Assembly (NCBI GenBank): GCA_023391285.1 | Contig: JAEWBF010000060.1 | Location: 1 to 64,000 of the forward strand | Direction: 5' to 3' | Source of the DNA: Verrucomicrobiota bacterium | GTDB lineage: Bacteria > Verrucomicrobiota > Verrucomicrobiia > Opitutales > Opitutaceae | DNA length: 64,000 nt | In this document: one piece after another, positions 1-12,231 of the stretch | Layout: each line of letters starts with the position of its first letter | Numbering within the stretch: position 1 is the stretch's first letter | The notes under the pieces: generated by a model | Database searches by the model: none | What the model saw: the letters and a program-made list of their open reading frames with translations, nothing else | What the model was told of the DNA's origin: nothing | Position numbers and translations under genes: made by a program

Positions 1-80
1 GCCCGGGGGCGCGCCCGCGCGGGTCGGGCGCGCCCCCCGACCGCGCCGCTCCGACAACCCAAAACCCAGAACCCTCGGCG

Positions 81-1127
81 CTACGCGCCGAGCACCCACG
101 CAAAAATCAACGGCGCCACAATCGTCGCGTCGCTTTCGACAATATACTTCGGCGTGCTCGCCTGCAGCTTGCCCCACGTGATCTTCTCGTTCGGCACCGC
201 GCCCGAATACGAGCCATAGCTCGTCGTCGAATCGCTGATCTGACAGAAGTATCCCCACAGCGGCACGCCCGTCCGCTCCAGATCTTGGTGCAACATCGGC
301 ACCACGCAGATCGGGAAATCGCCCGCGATACCGCCGCCGATCTGGAAGAAGCCGATCGAGCCTTCCTTGTTCCGCAGCAGCTTCGCGTTCTTCGTGTAGT
401 AGTCCGCGAGCCACGTCATGTATTCGATGCCCGTGCGCACCGTGTGCACGTTCTTCACGTCGCCGCGAATCACCGCCGCCGCATACATGTTGCCCAGCGT
501 CGCGTCTTCCCAACCCGGCACCACGATCGGCAGGTTCTTCTCGCAGGCCGCCAGCATCCACGAGTTCTTCGGATCGATCTGATAGCTCTTCTTCAGCTTA
601 CCGCTGCGAAGAATCTTATACATGAACTCGTGCGGGAAATACCTTTCGCCGGCCTGATCCGCCGCAACCCACTCCTCCAACACCGCGGCTTCGATCCGGC
701 GCATCGCTTCCATCTCGGGAATGCACGTATCCGTCACGCGGTTCATGTGACGGCTCAACAACTCCTCTTCGTCATCGCCCGTGAGATGACGATAATTCGG
801 CACGCGCTCGTAGTAGTCGTGCGCCACGAGATTGAAGATATCCTCTTCGAGATTCGCCCCCGTGCACACAATCATGTGCACCTTGTCCTTGCGGATCATC
901 TCCGCGAGCGAGATGCCCAACTCCGCCGTCGACATCGCGCCCGCCAGCGTCACGAGCATCTTCCCACCCGCCGCGAGATGCGTCTCGTAACCCTTCGCCG
1001 CATCGAGCAACGACGCCGCGTTGAAGTGCCGGTAGTTGCGGGCGATGAACTTCGACACCGCCCCCTTCGACTTCGCGAGATCGGCGTTGATGTCTTCCGG
1101 ACGTTTCTTGGCGCGTTTGGCTTTCAT
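81..1127 (-). CDS. Deoxyhypusine synthase-like NAD-dependent aminobutyl transferase
   Basis: 348 aa. The protein matches the deoxyhypusine/homospermidine synthase family along its whole length. Seen: an N-terminal NAD-fold region (VTLAGAMSTAELGISLAEMI), the acidic segment IVESDATIVAPLIF near the end, and the motif ITWGKL, whose lysine aligns with the catalytic lysine that carries the butylimine in the eukaryotic enzyme (SWGKI). Bacteria lack eIF5A, so members here are thought to move the aminobutyl group of spermidine onto a small amine such as putrescine (homospermidine synthesis); the exact substrate is inferred. The start is the ATG of MKAKRAKK. An in-frame upstream extension to 1271 is rich in arginine, overlaps repeat-like DNA and looks non-coding. 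It is transcribed divergently from the DMT permease. Confidence 0.85.
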   Translation of the reverse strand: MKAKRAKKRPEDINADLAKSKGAVSKFIARNYRHFNAASLLDAAKGYETHLAAGGKMLVTLAGAMSTAELGISLAEMIRKDKVHMIVCTGANLEEDIFNLVAHDYYERVPNYRHLTGDDEEELLSRHMNRVTDTCIPEMEAMRRIEAAVLEEWVAADQAGERYFPHEFMYKILRSGKLKKSYQIDPKNSWMLAACEKNLPIVVPGWEDATLGNMYAAAVIRGDVKNVHTVRTGIEYMTWLADYYTKNAKLLRNKEGSIGFFQIGGGIAGDFPICVVPMLHQDLERTGVPLWGYFCQISDSTTSYGSYSGAVPNEKITWGKLQASTPKYIVESDATIVAPLIFAWVLGA

Positions 1128-1188
1128 GATTAGCGCGAAACTACGCTCATGTTTCGTCCACAAAAAAGCCCAAAATGAACAAATCCCA

Positions 1189-1220
1189 CTCCTACCTGTA
1201 GGAGCGGCTTTACGCCGCGA
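1189..1220. repeat. Compound palindromic repeat (TGTAGGAGCGGC type)
   Basis: Two adjoining inverted repeats lie between divergent genes: CTCCTAC-CT-GTAGGAG (1189-1204), then GCGGC-TTTAC-GCCGC (1204-1218). The plan, a TAGG leader followed by a GC-rich hairpin, recurs elsewhere in the window. It is followed by a copy of the GCGCCT/TTTGCG simple motif at about 1250-1268. Confidence 0.55.
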
Positions 1221-1297
1221 CTCGTCGGCCCGCCTAACCTGCTTGCGCCTCCTGCGCCTTTTTGCGGCCAATCGTTCTCCGCCATCCTCCCACCGCG

Positions 1298-2194
1298 ATG
1301 CTCGGCGCCTTCCTCACCACGATCCTCTTCTCGCTTTCAGCGATCTTCGCGAACCGCAGCATCCGCGCCGTCGGCCTCACCCGCGCCAATCTGGGTCGCT
1401 TGATCTTCGCGCTCCTGATCCTCGGCCTCTACGCCCATACGTTCGGCCAAGGCTTTTCCGGCGCCGGCCTAAACTGGTTTCTCCTCAGCGGCATCGTCGG
1501 CATGGGCCTCGGTGATCTCGCCTTCTTCTACGCGCTCCCACTTCTCGGTTCGCGTCTTTCGATCCTCCTCACCCAATGCCTCGCCGCCCCCATCGCGATG
1601 CTCGCGGAACGCCTCTGGCTCGGCACCACCCTCACCGCCCCGCAACTCGCTTTCGGCTTCATCATCCTCGCCGGCGTCGCCCTCGCGCTCATGCCTTCAC
1701 GCGCCCACCCGCCGCGCGTTCCGATTCGCGCCGCGGGTTTTATCTTCGGACTTCTCAGCGCCTTGGGCCAGGGCCTCGGCGCCGTCCTCACGCGCAAAGC
1801 CAACGCCCTCGCGACCCTCGCCGGCGAACCCATCGACGGCATCACCGCCGCCTACCAACGCATCGCCGGCGGCCTCCTCATCACTCTGCTCTACTTCGCT
1901 CTGCGCGCCTTCTTCCGCCGCAACTCCGCTCCCGAAGTCTCTCACCCGATTCCACTTCGCGCCTGGCTCTGGATTCCCGCCAATGCCTTCTGCGGCGCCA
2001 TCCTCGGTGTCAGCGCCTACCAATGGGCGCTCGCCACCACTCCGAGCGGCATCGTTCTCCCCATCGTCGCCTGCACCCCGCTCGTCGTTATCCCTCTCAG
2101 CTACTGGATCGAAAACGAACGCCCCACCCCTCGCTCCCTCCTCGGCGGCATCATCGCCGTCGCCGGCTGCATCGCCCTCACCCTCGCGCGCTAA
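1298..2194 (+). CDS. EamA/DMT-superfamily permease
   Basis: 298 aa with about ten hydrophobic segments arranged as two EamA halves (roughly residues 1-130 and 145-298). This is the layout of drug/metabolite transporters of the inner membrane. Typical signatures are the early helix ILFSLSAIFANRSIRA and the end-of-second-half segment LLGGIIAVAGCIALTLAR. The substrate cannot be read from sequence. The ATG at 1298 (MLGAFLTTILF) is preferred over an in-frame TTG at 1262, because the extra residues are polar and lie in repeat-like DNA. Confidence 0.8.
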   Translation: MLGAFLTTILFSLSAIFANRSIRAVGLTRANLGRLIFALLILGLYAHTFGQGFSGAGLNWFLLSGIVGMGLGDLAFFYALPLLGSRLSILLTQCLAAPIAMLAERLWLGTTLTAPQLAFGFIILAGVALALMPSRAHPPRVPIRAAGFIFGLLSALGQGLGAVLTRKANALATLAGEPIDGITAAYQRIAGGLLITLLYFALRAFFRRNSAPEVSHPIPLRAWLWIPANAFCGAILGVSAYQWALATTPSGIVLPIVACTPLVVIPLSYWIENERPTPRSLLGGIIAVAGCIALTLAR

Positions 2195-2208
2195 CACTCC
2201 CTATGGAG

Positions 2209-2228
2209 GCGCGGTGCCCCCACCGCGC
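2209..2228. repeat. GCGCGGTG-N4-CACCGCGC palindrome, copy 1
   Basis: A perfect 8-bp inverted repeat with CCCC loop, preceded by TATGGAG. It lies between the DMT permease and the ABC-F gene and is one of six copies in this window. Confidence 0.8.
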
Positions 2229-2291
2229 ATTTCCCGCATCGAATCCCATCATTGACGCGCCCCATGCCCGTCGGTGTGTTAACCGATTCCC

Positions 2292-4163
<1,872 letters not shown>

Positions 4164-4184
4164 GGCGCGTTGTCCCAACGCGCC
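4164..4184. terminator. Palindrome between convergent genes (likely bidirectional terminator)
   Basis: GGCGCGTTG-TCC-CAACGCGCC is a perfect 9-bp stem that starts one base after the ABC-F stop codon and ends 6 bases before the end of the convergent thymidine phosphorylase gene. No U-tract follows it, so the terminator role rests on position. The TAGGGCG...CGCC form is that of the local repeat family. Confidence 0.5.
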
Positions 4185-4190
4185 GCTGCG

Positions 4191-5513
4191 CTACCCGATC
4201 ACTTCATCGATCAGCGTCGGCGCCGCTCCGTCCTTCACCGCCTCCCCCACCAGAATCGCCTTCGCCAGCATCTCCTTCGCCTCCTCCAACGCTCGCGCAT
4301 CATTCGCGTGCACCACGCACAACGGCGCTCCTTGCGCCACGCGTTCTCCTACCTTCACCAATCCACTCACCCCCACCGCGTGATCCACGCGGTCCTCCGC
4401 GCGCTTTCTTCCCGCGCCTAAAGCCAACGCCGCCAGCGCCACCCCTCTCGCATCGACGTCCGCCACCACCCCGCCCCGCACCGCGACAAACGGCTCGCTG
4501 ATCTTCGCCCGCGGCAAACGCCCCACCTCGTCCACCACCCGCGAATCTCCTCCCTGCGCCTCGATCATCTTCCCAAACAGCTCCAACGCCGCTCCGCTCC
4601 GCACCCTCTCCTCCAACATCCGTCTCGCCTCCTTTTCCTCCTTCGCCGCCTTCGCGAGCACCAGCATCTGCTCCCCCAGCGCATACGTCACCTCCATCGT
4701 ATCCGCCGGCCCATTACCGCGCAAACACTCGATCGACTCGATCACCTCCAGCGCGTTTCCCACCGCGCGCCCGAGCGGCTGCTCCATCGCCGTCATCACC
4801 GCGCGCGTCGGTTTCCCCATTGCATTCGCCACCGACACCATCGCCTCCGCCAGCTCACGCGCCTTCGCCTTTTCCTTCATGAACGCGCCTCGCCCGAACT
4901 TCACATCGAGCACGAGAACATCGATCCCTTCCGCGAGCTTCTTCGCCAAAATACTCCCGCAAATCAGCGGAATGCTCTCCACCGTCCCCGTCACATCGCG
5001 CAACGCATAAAGCTTCTTGTCCGCCGGCGCCAACTCCGCCGTCTGTCCAATCAAACACAGTCCGAGTTCATCCACCTGCGCGCGATACGCGTCCAAACTC
5101 ATTCCCACGCGAAACCCCGGAATCGCTTCCAACTTGTCCAACGTCCCGCCCGTGTGCCCTAGCCCGCGCCCCGAAATCATCGGCACCGCCACCCCGCACG
5201 CCGCCACCATTGGCGCCAGGTGCAGCGACACTTTATCGCCCACCCCGCCCGTCGAATGCTTGTCCGCCTTTGGTCGCTTCACATTCGAAAGATCCGCGAC
5301 CACGCCCGACCGCATCATCGCCTCCGTGTAAGCGACGACTTCCTCCCGATTCATCCCGCGCAGCACAATCGCCATCAACAAGGCCGACAGCTGATAATCC
5401 GCCCACGAGCCATCGACCGCGCCGCGCACAAACGCCTCGATTTCCTCGCGCCTCAACGCCTCCCCATCGCGCTTGCGCGCAATCACGTGCTGCGGAAATA
5501 GCGATGAGCTCAT
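4191..5513 (-). CDS. deoA: Thymidine/pyrimidine-nucleoside phosphorylase
   Basis: 440 aa, the usual size of DeoA/Pdp enzymes, which split thymidine (or uridine) with phosphate to free base and (deoxy)ribose-1-phosphate in salvage. Seen: the family signature SGRGLGHTGGTLDKLEAIPG, the phosphate-site segment KHSTGGVGDKVS, an N-terminal alpha domain (EEIEAFVRGAVDGSWADYQLSALLMAI) and the C-terminal PYNP lobe from about residue 340. DeoA and Pdp cannot be told apart reliably by eye. It starts at an ATG at 5513 and converges on the ABC-F gene. Confidence 0.92.
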   Translation of the reverse strand: MSSSLFPQHVIARKRDGEALRREEIEAFVRGAVDGSWADYQLSALLMAIVLRGMNREEVVAYTEAMMRSGVVADLSNVKRPKADKHSTGGVGDKVSLHLAPMVAACGVAVPMISGRGLGHTGGTLDKLEAIPGFRVGMSLDAYRAQVDELGLCLIGQTAELAPADKKLYALRDVTGTVESIPLICGSILAKKLAEGIDVLVLDVKFGRGAFMKEKAKARELAEAMVSVANAMGKPTRAVMTAMEQPLGRAVGNALEVIESIECLRGNGPADTMEVTYALGEQMLVLAKAAKEEKEARRMLEERVRSGAALELFGKMIEAQGGDSRVVDEVGRLPRAKISEPFVAVRGGVVADVDARGVALAALALGAGRKRAEDRVDHAVGVSGLVKVGERVAQGAPLCVVHANDARALEEAKEMLAKAILVGEAVKDGAAPTLIDEVIG

Positions 5514-5573
5514 GCGTGCGATTGAAGCCCGCGCGCGCCTCGAAGCAAGGTGCAGCGAAGCCCGTGCGCCCGC

Positions 5574-6335
5574 TCACTCCTGCAAAAACTTCCTCACATC
5601 CGGAATCACCTTCACGCGCTGCCCGCCCGCCCGCCGCTCGAAATAAGGATCCTCCGCCGGCTTCGCCTCCACCTCCTCGTCACCTTCCGTCTCCTCGTCC
5701 TCCTCCACCTCCTCGCCTTCCGCGTTCGTGAAGACCCAATCCTGCTCCTCGTCGAATACATGCGACATCCGCCGCGCCTGCGGATCGAGCACCAGCCCCG
5801 GATTCTTCACCCGCCCGTCCTTCACCAGCTCGAACAGCGCCGGAATGAACTGCTTTTTGAAGTGGTTCTGGAAATCGCTCATCCACTTGTTTTCCACCCC
5901 TTCGCGCCGGTTGAGCAGCACCACATCCGAAAAATGGATACAGGCATCATACCACGCCAGCAACGCGCCGTTTTTCTCCGCCAGCCGACAATTCACCACG
6001 CAGATCACCCGCGCCACTTCACCGCCCTGCGCCTCCACCCACGCCTTGAACACTTCGATTTGATCCACCGGGTTCACGCGCCCGTCCGTCACGAAAAACA
6101 CGTGAGTCGCGTCCTCCGGCAGCGCGCCTTCGATGAACTCCCCCGTCCACTTCCAATAGTCCACCCCCGGCAGCGTCGACGCCACTGTCTCCGCCTGCTC
6201 CGCATCCGAAACCAACACCGCCGCGCGATCCGTTTCGCCCAACCCGCCTTCGATCAAATCCGCAATCACCGCGCGCCGCCCCGAGCCGGACGCACCGAGA
6301 ATCAGATAAACCAAGGTTTTTTCGCCGCTATTCAT
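5574..6335 (-). CDS. P-loop NTPase-like protein, CobW/G3E-like
   Basis: 253 aa. The N terminus has a beta-strand/P-loop LVYLILGASGSGRRAVI. The spacing fits Walker A, but the usual lysine is arginine. Later segments (AAVLVSDAE, THVFFVTDGRVNPVDQIEVFKAW, VARVICVVNCRLAEKN, SDVVLLNRREGV) resemble the strand order of SIMIBI/G3E GTPases. Residues about 210-235 are a long acidic tail (EEVEEDEETEGDEEVE), followed by a short conserved-looking end. Function unknown; a metal-insertion or GTP-binding role would be a guess. It lies 60 bp upstream of deoA on the same strand. Confidence 0.7.
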   Translation of the reverse strand: MNSGEKTLVYLILGASGSGRRAVIADLIEGGLGETDRAAVLVSDAEQAETVASTLPGVDYWKWTGEFIEGALPEDATHVFFVTDGRVNPVDQIEVFKAWVEAQGGEVARVICVVNCRLAEKNGALLAWYDACIHFSDVVLLNRREGVENKWMSDFQNHFKKQFIPALFELVKDGRVKNPGLVLDPQARRMSHVFDEEQDWVFTNAEGEEVEEDEETEGDEEVEAKPAEDPYFERRAGGQRVKVIPDVRKFLQE

Positions 6336-6338
6336 TTA

Positions 6339-6491
6339 GCCGCAAAAAGGCGCAGAAGCCGCAAAAAGACCAATCCCTTTCTTTGCGCCTTCTGCATCTT
6401 CTCGCGCCAAACCCTCAGCACCCGCCCTCCTTCTCTTTTCGCGCCCTTCCGCGTGTTCAGCGCGCGCTCATTCTTTGCGCCTTTTGCGCCT
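6339..6491. repeat. Inverted-arm simple-repeat element (GCGCAAA type)
   Basis: The left arm (6339-6368) is built of GCCGCAAAAAGGCGCAGAA units, and the right arm (6471-6491) is their reverse complement (TTTGCGCCTTTTGCGCCT). A third partial copy is at 6380-6409. The element fills the gap between aroC and the P-loop gene. Same architecture as the element at 7697-7816. Confidence 0.55.
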
Positions 6492-6495
6492 CTCC

Positions 6496-7604
6496 TCAAA
6501 TCCCAAACGTCCGATTCTGCGCCGCATTCCGCATCCAGTGATCCACGATCACCAGCGCCGCCATCGCCTCCACAATCGGCACCGCTCGCGGCAACACACA
6601 CGGATCATGCCTTCCCCGCGCCGCCAGCTCCGTCTCTCCGCCGCGCACGTCCACCGTCCGCTGCGGCTGCAAAATCGTCGCCGTCGGCTTAAACGCCACG
6701 CGAAACACAATCTCCTCGCCATTGCTGATCCCACCCTGCACCCCGCCCGAACGATTCGTCGCCGTCCGCACCGCGCCTTCGCGCGACACAAACGCATCAT
6801 TGTGCTCCGACCCTTTCAGCCGCGTCCCCGCAAAACCACTTCCAATCTCAAATCCCTTCGTCGCCGGCAGCGACAACATCGCCTTCCCCAAATCCGCCTC
6901 CAGCCGATCGAACACCGGCTCGCCCAACCCCGCCGGCACCCCCCGCACGCGGCACTCGATCACGCCGCCCACCGAGTCGCCCACACTCCGCACTTCTTTG
7001 ATCCGCTCGATCATCTTCGCCGCCGCCTCCGCATGCGGACACCGCACCGCATTCGCCTCCACCGCCTCCAAACTCGGAAACTCCGCCAACGTCTCCGCCG
7101 GCGCCACGATATCATGGATCTGCGTCACAAACGCCCGCACCTCCCCCCCGTTTCCCCCCGCCCCGCCCGCGCCAAAATCTTCTTCGCCACCGCCCCCGCC
7201 GCCACGCGCCCAATCGTCTCGCGCGCCGAACTCCGCCCGCCGCCCCGATGATCGCGCAGCCCAAACTTCGCCGTATACGTATAATCCGCGTGCGAGGGCC
7301 GGAACTTCTCCCGCATCTCCTCATACGCCCCCGGCCGCTGATCCGCATTCCTCACCAACATCGAAATCGGCGTGCCCGTCGTTTTCCCTTCGAAAATTCC
7401 CGACAAAATTTCCACGCGATCTTCCTCTTTCCGCGGCGTCACAATGTCGCTCTGCCCCGGCCGACGACGATCCAGCTCCGCCTGAATCTCCTCCACCGTG
7501 ATCGGGAGATTCGGCGGACACCCATCAATCGTCACGCCCACCGCCGCACCATGGCTCTCGCCCCAAGTTGTAATCGTGAAGAGTTTTCCGAAGCTGTTCG
7601 GCAT
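6496..7604 (-). pseudogene. aroC: Chorismate synthase, frameshifted
   Basis: Two overlapping reading frames together make one chorismate synthase, the FMN-dependent enzyme that converts EPSP to chorismate. Frame 1 (7604 down to about 7150) carries the N-terminal signatures GESHGAAVGVTIDGCPP and GRSSARETIGRVAAGAVAKKIL. Frame 2 (about 7145 to 6496) carries VRAFVTQIHDI, FEIGSGFAGTRLKGSEHND, GGVQGGISNGE and the C-terminal RHDPCVLPRAVPIVEAM. The break falls in a C-rich tract (7142-7168) with runs of seven and six C. The span is 1109 nt, one short of 370 codons, as a single-base deletion would give. Chorismate synthesis is normally essential, so either a sequencing indel or slippage correction is likely. 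Confidence 0.85.
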
Positions 7605-7956
7605 CGCAGCCGCGCAGCGTTGGCCCCGCTTTCTTCCCCCGCAAGCGGCAAAATCCCCCGCAGCCCCTTTCCGCTCTCACAGGGGCCGCTTTAAACGGAA
7701 CCGCGAAGAAGGCGAAGACACGCGAAGTCCAGAACAGCGCATCCGACCACCAGAGCATGCCGCCGCTTCCGCCCGCCCCATTCTCCTTCGCGCTTTTTCG
7801 CGTCCCTCGCGGTTCCATCCGCCAAATTGCTTCGGCATAAGTTCCGGCAACAATCCCCGCACTTTGCCGTCACAGCACATCACGGTTTACAATACCTCCT
7901 CTTTCCTCATCTCATTTGCTCCTTCCCGCCACGGCTGTCCCTTTCGCCTTTCTCGC
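7605..7956. other. 352-bp divergent intergenic region, aroC / gspD
   Basis: No gene is supported here. It must hold the promoters of aroC (leftward) and of the gspD operon (rightward). Its middle is taken up by the inverted-arm repeat at 7697-7816. The stretch 7880-7956 is more AT-rich (ACGGTTTACAATACCTCC) and is the likeliest site of the gspD promoter; no clear -35/-10 pair stands out. Confidence 0.6.
7697..7816. repeat. 120-bp element with 31-bp imperfect inverted arms
   Basis: The left arm at 7697-7727 (GGAACCGCGAAGAAGGCGAA...) and the right arm at 7786-7816 are inverted copies matching at about 25 of 31 positions, with a perfect outer GGAACCGCGA/TCGCGGTTCC. The arms consist of CGCGAAG-type units, and about 58 bp of unrelated sequence lies between them. 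The size and shape resemble a non-autonomous miniature element, but no flanking target duplication was recognised. Confidence 0.6.
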
Positions 7957-9978
7957 ATGAGCCTGCGTCTCCTCCGCCCTGCCTTCGCCGCCCTTTTGGT
8001 CCTCTCGTCGCTCCGCGCCCAAACGCCGACCGTCGAAGCCACCACCGCCGCGTCTCCCGCCGACGAACTCGTCGGCCCGATCAAGCTGCCCGACGCCGAC
8101 ATCGATACCGTCCTCGGTCTCCTCGAAATCTACACCGGCCGCAGCATCCTCCGCCCGCAACAACTCCCCACCGCCACCTACCGGCTGGTCATCGATAAAC
8201 AAATCCCGAAATCCGAAGCCGTCCTCGCCCTCGAAACCGTCCTCGCTCTCAACCAGGTCGGCGTCGCACCCCTCGGCGATAAATTCCTCAAAGTCGTCGC
8301 CCTCTCCCAAGTCAAAACCGAGGCGCCCGAGATGATCTCCGGCTCCACCTTCGACTACCCGCCCAGCGGCCGCATCGCCACGAAGCTCTTCCAGCTCAAT
8401 TTTCTCCGCGTTAACGAATTCATCCCGCAAATGACGCCGCTCCTCTCCCCCGGCGTCGCCAACGGCGTGGTCCCCCTCGACAAAGCCAACGCCGCCCTCA
8501 TCACCGACTCGATCTCCAATCTCCAGCGCGTCGAGCTCCTCATCAACGAACTCGACAAGCCGATAATGACCGGCCTCACGCCGAAGTTCTACACCCTCCG
8601 CAACGGCGCCAAAGCGAGCGATGTCGTGAACAAAATCCGCGCGATGTTCGTCGGCCCGCTCCAAAACCAGCTCGGCACGTCGCTTTCCTACAGCGCCGAC
8701 GACCGCACCAACCAAGTCATCCTCCTCGCCGACGAACGCCAGATCCCGCTCTTCGACGAACTCATCGCCAAACTCGACACTCGCTCCGACCCCAACACCC
8801 GCAACGAGGTCATCTATCTCAAGCACGCTTCCGCGAAAGAAGTCGCGCCGCTTCTCAGCCAGCTCGTCTCCGGCCAGACCAGCGCCGCGCAAAAAGCCGG
8901 CGGCGGCCCCCGCCCCCTCGTCCCCGGCCAGCCTCCCACTCCTGATGCTCCTGCCGTCGAAGCCGTCCTGACCGAGAACACCAACGAATTCAGCACCCTC
9001 GTCACCATCATCGCCGATGAACGCAGCAACGCCGTCGTCGTCTCCGGCACCCTCGACGACATCCGCCTCATCCGCGACCTCGTCGATAAGGTCGACATCC
9101 TCCTCGCCCAGGTTCGCATCGAAGTCATCATCGCCGAGGTCACGCTCGACGAATCCCAACGCAGCGGCATCAGCGCGCTCAACCTTTCCGTCGAAACCAA
9201 TCAGGAAGGCCGCACCAGTATCACCAAGTTCGCGGCCGATGGCGGCAACTCCGGTGCCGGCGGCATCGCGGGCTGGAACATCACCAGCGGCGTCGTCAAC
9301 CCGCTCGCGTTCAACGCAGTTCTGCAAAACACCGGTTCGCGCGGCAACGTGAAGATCCTCTCCGCTCCCACGATCGTCACCACGCACAACAAAGAAGCGC
9401 AGATCCTCGTCGGCCAATCGCAGCCGATCATCACGTCCAGCACCCGCTCGCCTCTCACCGCCACCACGCCCGGCATCAGTGATCCTTTCGCCAGCACGTC
9501 CCAAGTTACTTACAAAGACATCGCCATCGACCTGAAGGTCACGCCGCTCATCGGCGAAGACGGCAACATCCAGCTCAAGATCTCTCAAAAGGTCGACGAC
9601 ATCCTCAGCAACATCACGATCGACGGAAACCAACAGCCGATCATCGGCCGTCGCGAAGCCACGTCGTTCGTCAATGTTCGCGATATGGAAATGGTCGTCC
9701 TCGGCGGTTTGCAGCGCACCAAGAACACGCGCAGTCGCTCCAAGCTCGGCTTCTTCTTCGAGATTCCGATTCTCAGTCACATCCTCGGTGGCCGTAATAA
9801 CGAACTCCAGCGCACCGAACTTCTCCTCTTCATCCGTCCGGTGATTCTCCACACGGAGAACAGCACCGCCGACACCACGAGCTCCATCAACTCGCTCTCC
9901 AATCGCGACCAGATCAACCAGTTCCTCAGCGACCCCTCCAAGCCCGCCAAGGAACCCTTGATCGAAAAGCTTAAGTAG
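7957..9978 (+). CDS. gspD: Type II secretion system secretin
   Basis: 673 aa. A signal peptide (MSLRLLRPAFAALLVLSSLRAQ) is followed by an N0-like domain (about 40-125), then N1-N3 repeats (LFQLNFLRVNEFIPQMTPLL; FYTLRNGAKASDVVNKI; VIYLKHASAKEVAPLLSQLV). The C-terminal secretin core contains VRIEVIIAEVTLDE and VNVRDMEMVVLGGLQR. The protein would form the outer-membrane channel that releases folded proteins. The N3 domain has a Gly/Pro-rich loop (about 305-320). The ATG at 7957 is chosen because the signal peptide starts there; the frame stays open far upstream through non-coding repeats. First gene of a gspD-E-(hicBA)-F operon. No lipobox, so no sign of a pilotin-type lipoprotein secretin. Confidence 0.93.
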   Translation: MSLRLLRPAFAALLVLSSLRAQTPTVEATTAASPADELVGPIKLPDADIDTVLGLLEIYTGRSILRPQQLPTATYRLVIDKQIPKSEAVLALETVLALNQVGVAPLGDKFLKVVALSQVKTEAPEMISGSTFDYPPSGRIATKLFQLNFLRVNEFIPQMTPLLSPGVANGVVPLDKANAALITDSISNLQRVELLINELDKPIMTGLTPKFYTLRNGAKASDVVNKIRAMFVGPLQNQLGTSLSYSADDRTNQVILLADERQIPLFDELIAKLDTRSDPNTRNEVIYLKHASAKEVAPLLSQLVSGQTSAAQKAGGGPRPLVPGQPPTPDAPAVEAVLTENTNEFSTLVTIIADERSNAVVVSGTLDDIRLIRDLVDKVDILLAQVRIEVIIAEVTLDESQRSGISALNLSVETNQEGRTSITKFAADGGNSGAGGIAGWNITSGVVNPLAFNAVLQNTGSRGNVKILSAPTIVTTHNKEAQILVGQSQPIITSSTRSPLTATTPGISDPFASTSQVTYKDIAIDLKVTPLIGEDGNIQLKISQKVDDILSNITIDGNQQPIIGRREATSFVNVRDMEMVVLGGLQRTKNTRSRSKLGFFFEIPILSHILGGRNNELQRTELLLFIRPVILHTENSTADTTSSINSLSNRDQINQFLSDPSKPAKEPLIEKLK

Positions 9979-10011
9979 TAACCGCGCCCCTCCTTCGCGC
10001 GCCTTCCCGAC

Positions 10012-11754
<1,743 letters not shown>

Positions 11755-11794
11755 GCCCGTTGACAGGTTCCGCCTTCTGCCGAAGCTTCTCTTC

Positions 11795-12007
11795 ATGAAA
11801 CGCGAGTTCAGTGTTGTCATCGAACGCGACTCCGCCGGCTTCTACGTCGCCTCCGTCCCTTCGCTTCCCGGGTGTCACACGCAGGCCAAATCGCTGGACG
11901 TCCTCATGAAGCGCATCGGCGAAGCGATTGATCTATGCCGCGAAATCTACGGCGATCCTGAAACGACGACCGAGTTCGTCGGAATTCAAAAAGTCGCAGT
12001 AGGCTGA
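11795..12007 (+). CDS. hicB: HicB-family antitoxin
   Basis: 70 aa. The partial RNase-H-like fold of HicB antitoxins is recognisable: FSVVIERDSAGFYVASVPSLPGCHTQAKSLDVLMKRIGEAIDLC. In the family the antitoxin binds and masks HicA and often represses the operon. No separate DNA-binding tail is visible; the protein ends soon after the core. A TTGACA at 11760-11765 and a perfect GAAGCTTC palindrome at 11782-11789 precede the ATG and could be a private promoter/operator. Stop and hicA start overlap (TGATG). The antitoxin-first order is the less common but known arrangement. The pair sits inside the gsp operon. Confidence 0.88.
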   Translation: MKREFSVVIERDSAGFYVASVPSLPGCHTQAKSLDVLMKRIGEAIDLCREIYGDPETTTEFVGIQKVAVG

Positions 12008-12231
12008 TGCCCAGGCACCCGAGACTGCGCGGTCGGGAACTCATCGCAGCCCTCCGGCGCGCCGGGTTTGCTGTGAAGCGCATCAAGGGCAGCCATCATT
12101 TCCTCCAACATAGCGACGGTCGCGCCACCGTTGTTCCTGTTCACTCCGGCGAGCAAATCGGACCCGGCCTGTTCAACCGAATCCTCCGCGACGCCGATCT
12201 CACAGTCGAAGAGTTCCTCGATCTGCTCTGA
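12007..12231 (+). CDS. hicA: HicA-family mRNA interferase toxin
   Basis: 74 aa with a double-stranded-RNA-binding-like fold. It has the family core LIAALRRAGFAVKRIKGSHHFLQH, including the catalytic histidine in GSHHF, then VVPVHSGEQIGPGLFNRILRDADLTVEEF. HicA toxins cleave mRNA when freed from HicB. All key residues are present, so it is probably active. Its stop codon is 3 bp before the gspF start, so gspF must be translated from the same message or from a promoter inside hicBA. Confidence 0.9.
   Translation: MPRHPRLRGRELIAALRRAGFAVKRIKGSHHFLQHSDGRATVVPVHSGEQIGPGLFNRILRDADLTVEEFLDLL

Noticed and set aside
1128..1271. N-terminal extension of the deoxyhypusine-synthase-like protein
   Set aside because: Arg-rich translation through repeat DNA; family alignment begins near the ATG at 1127.
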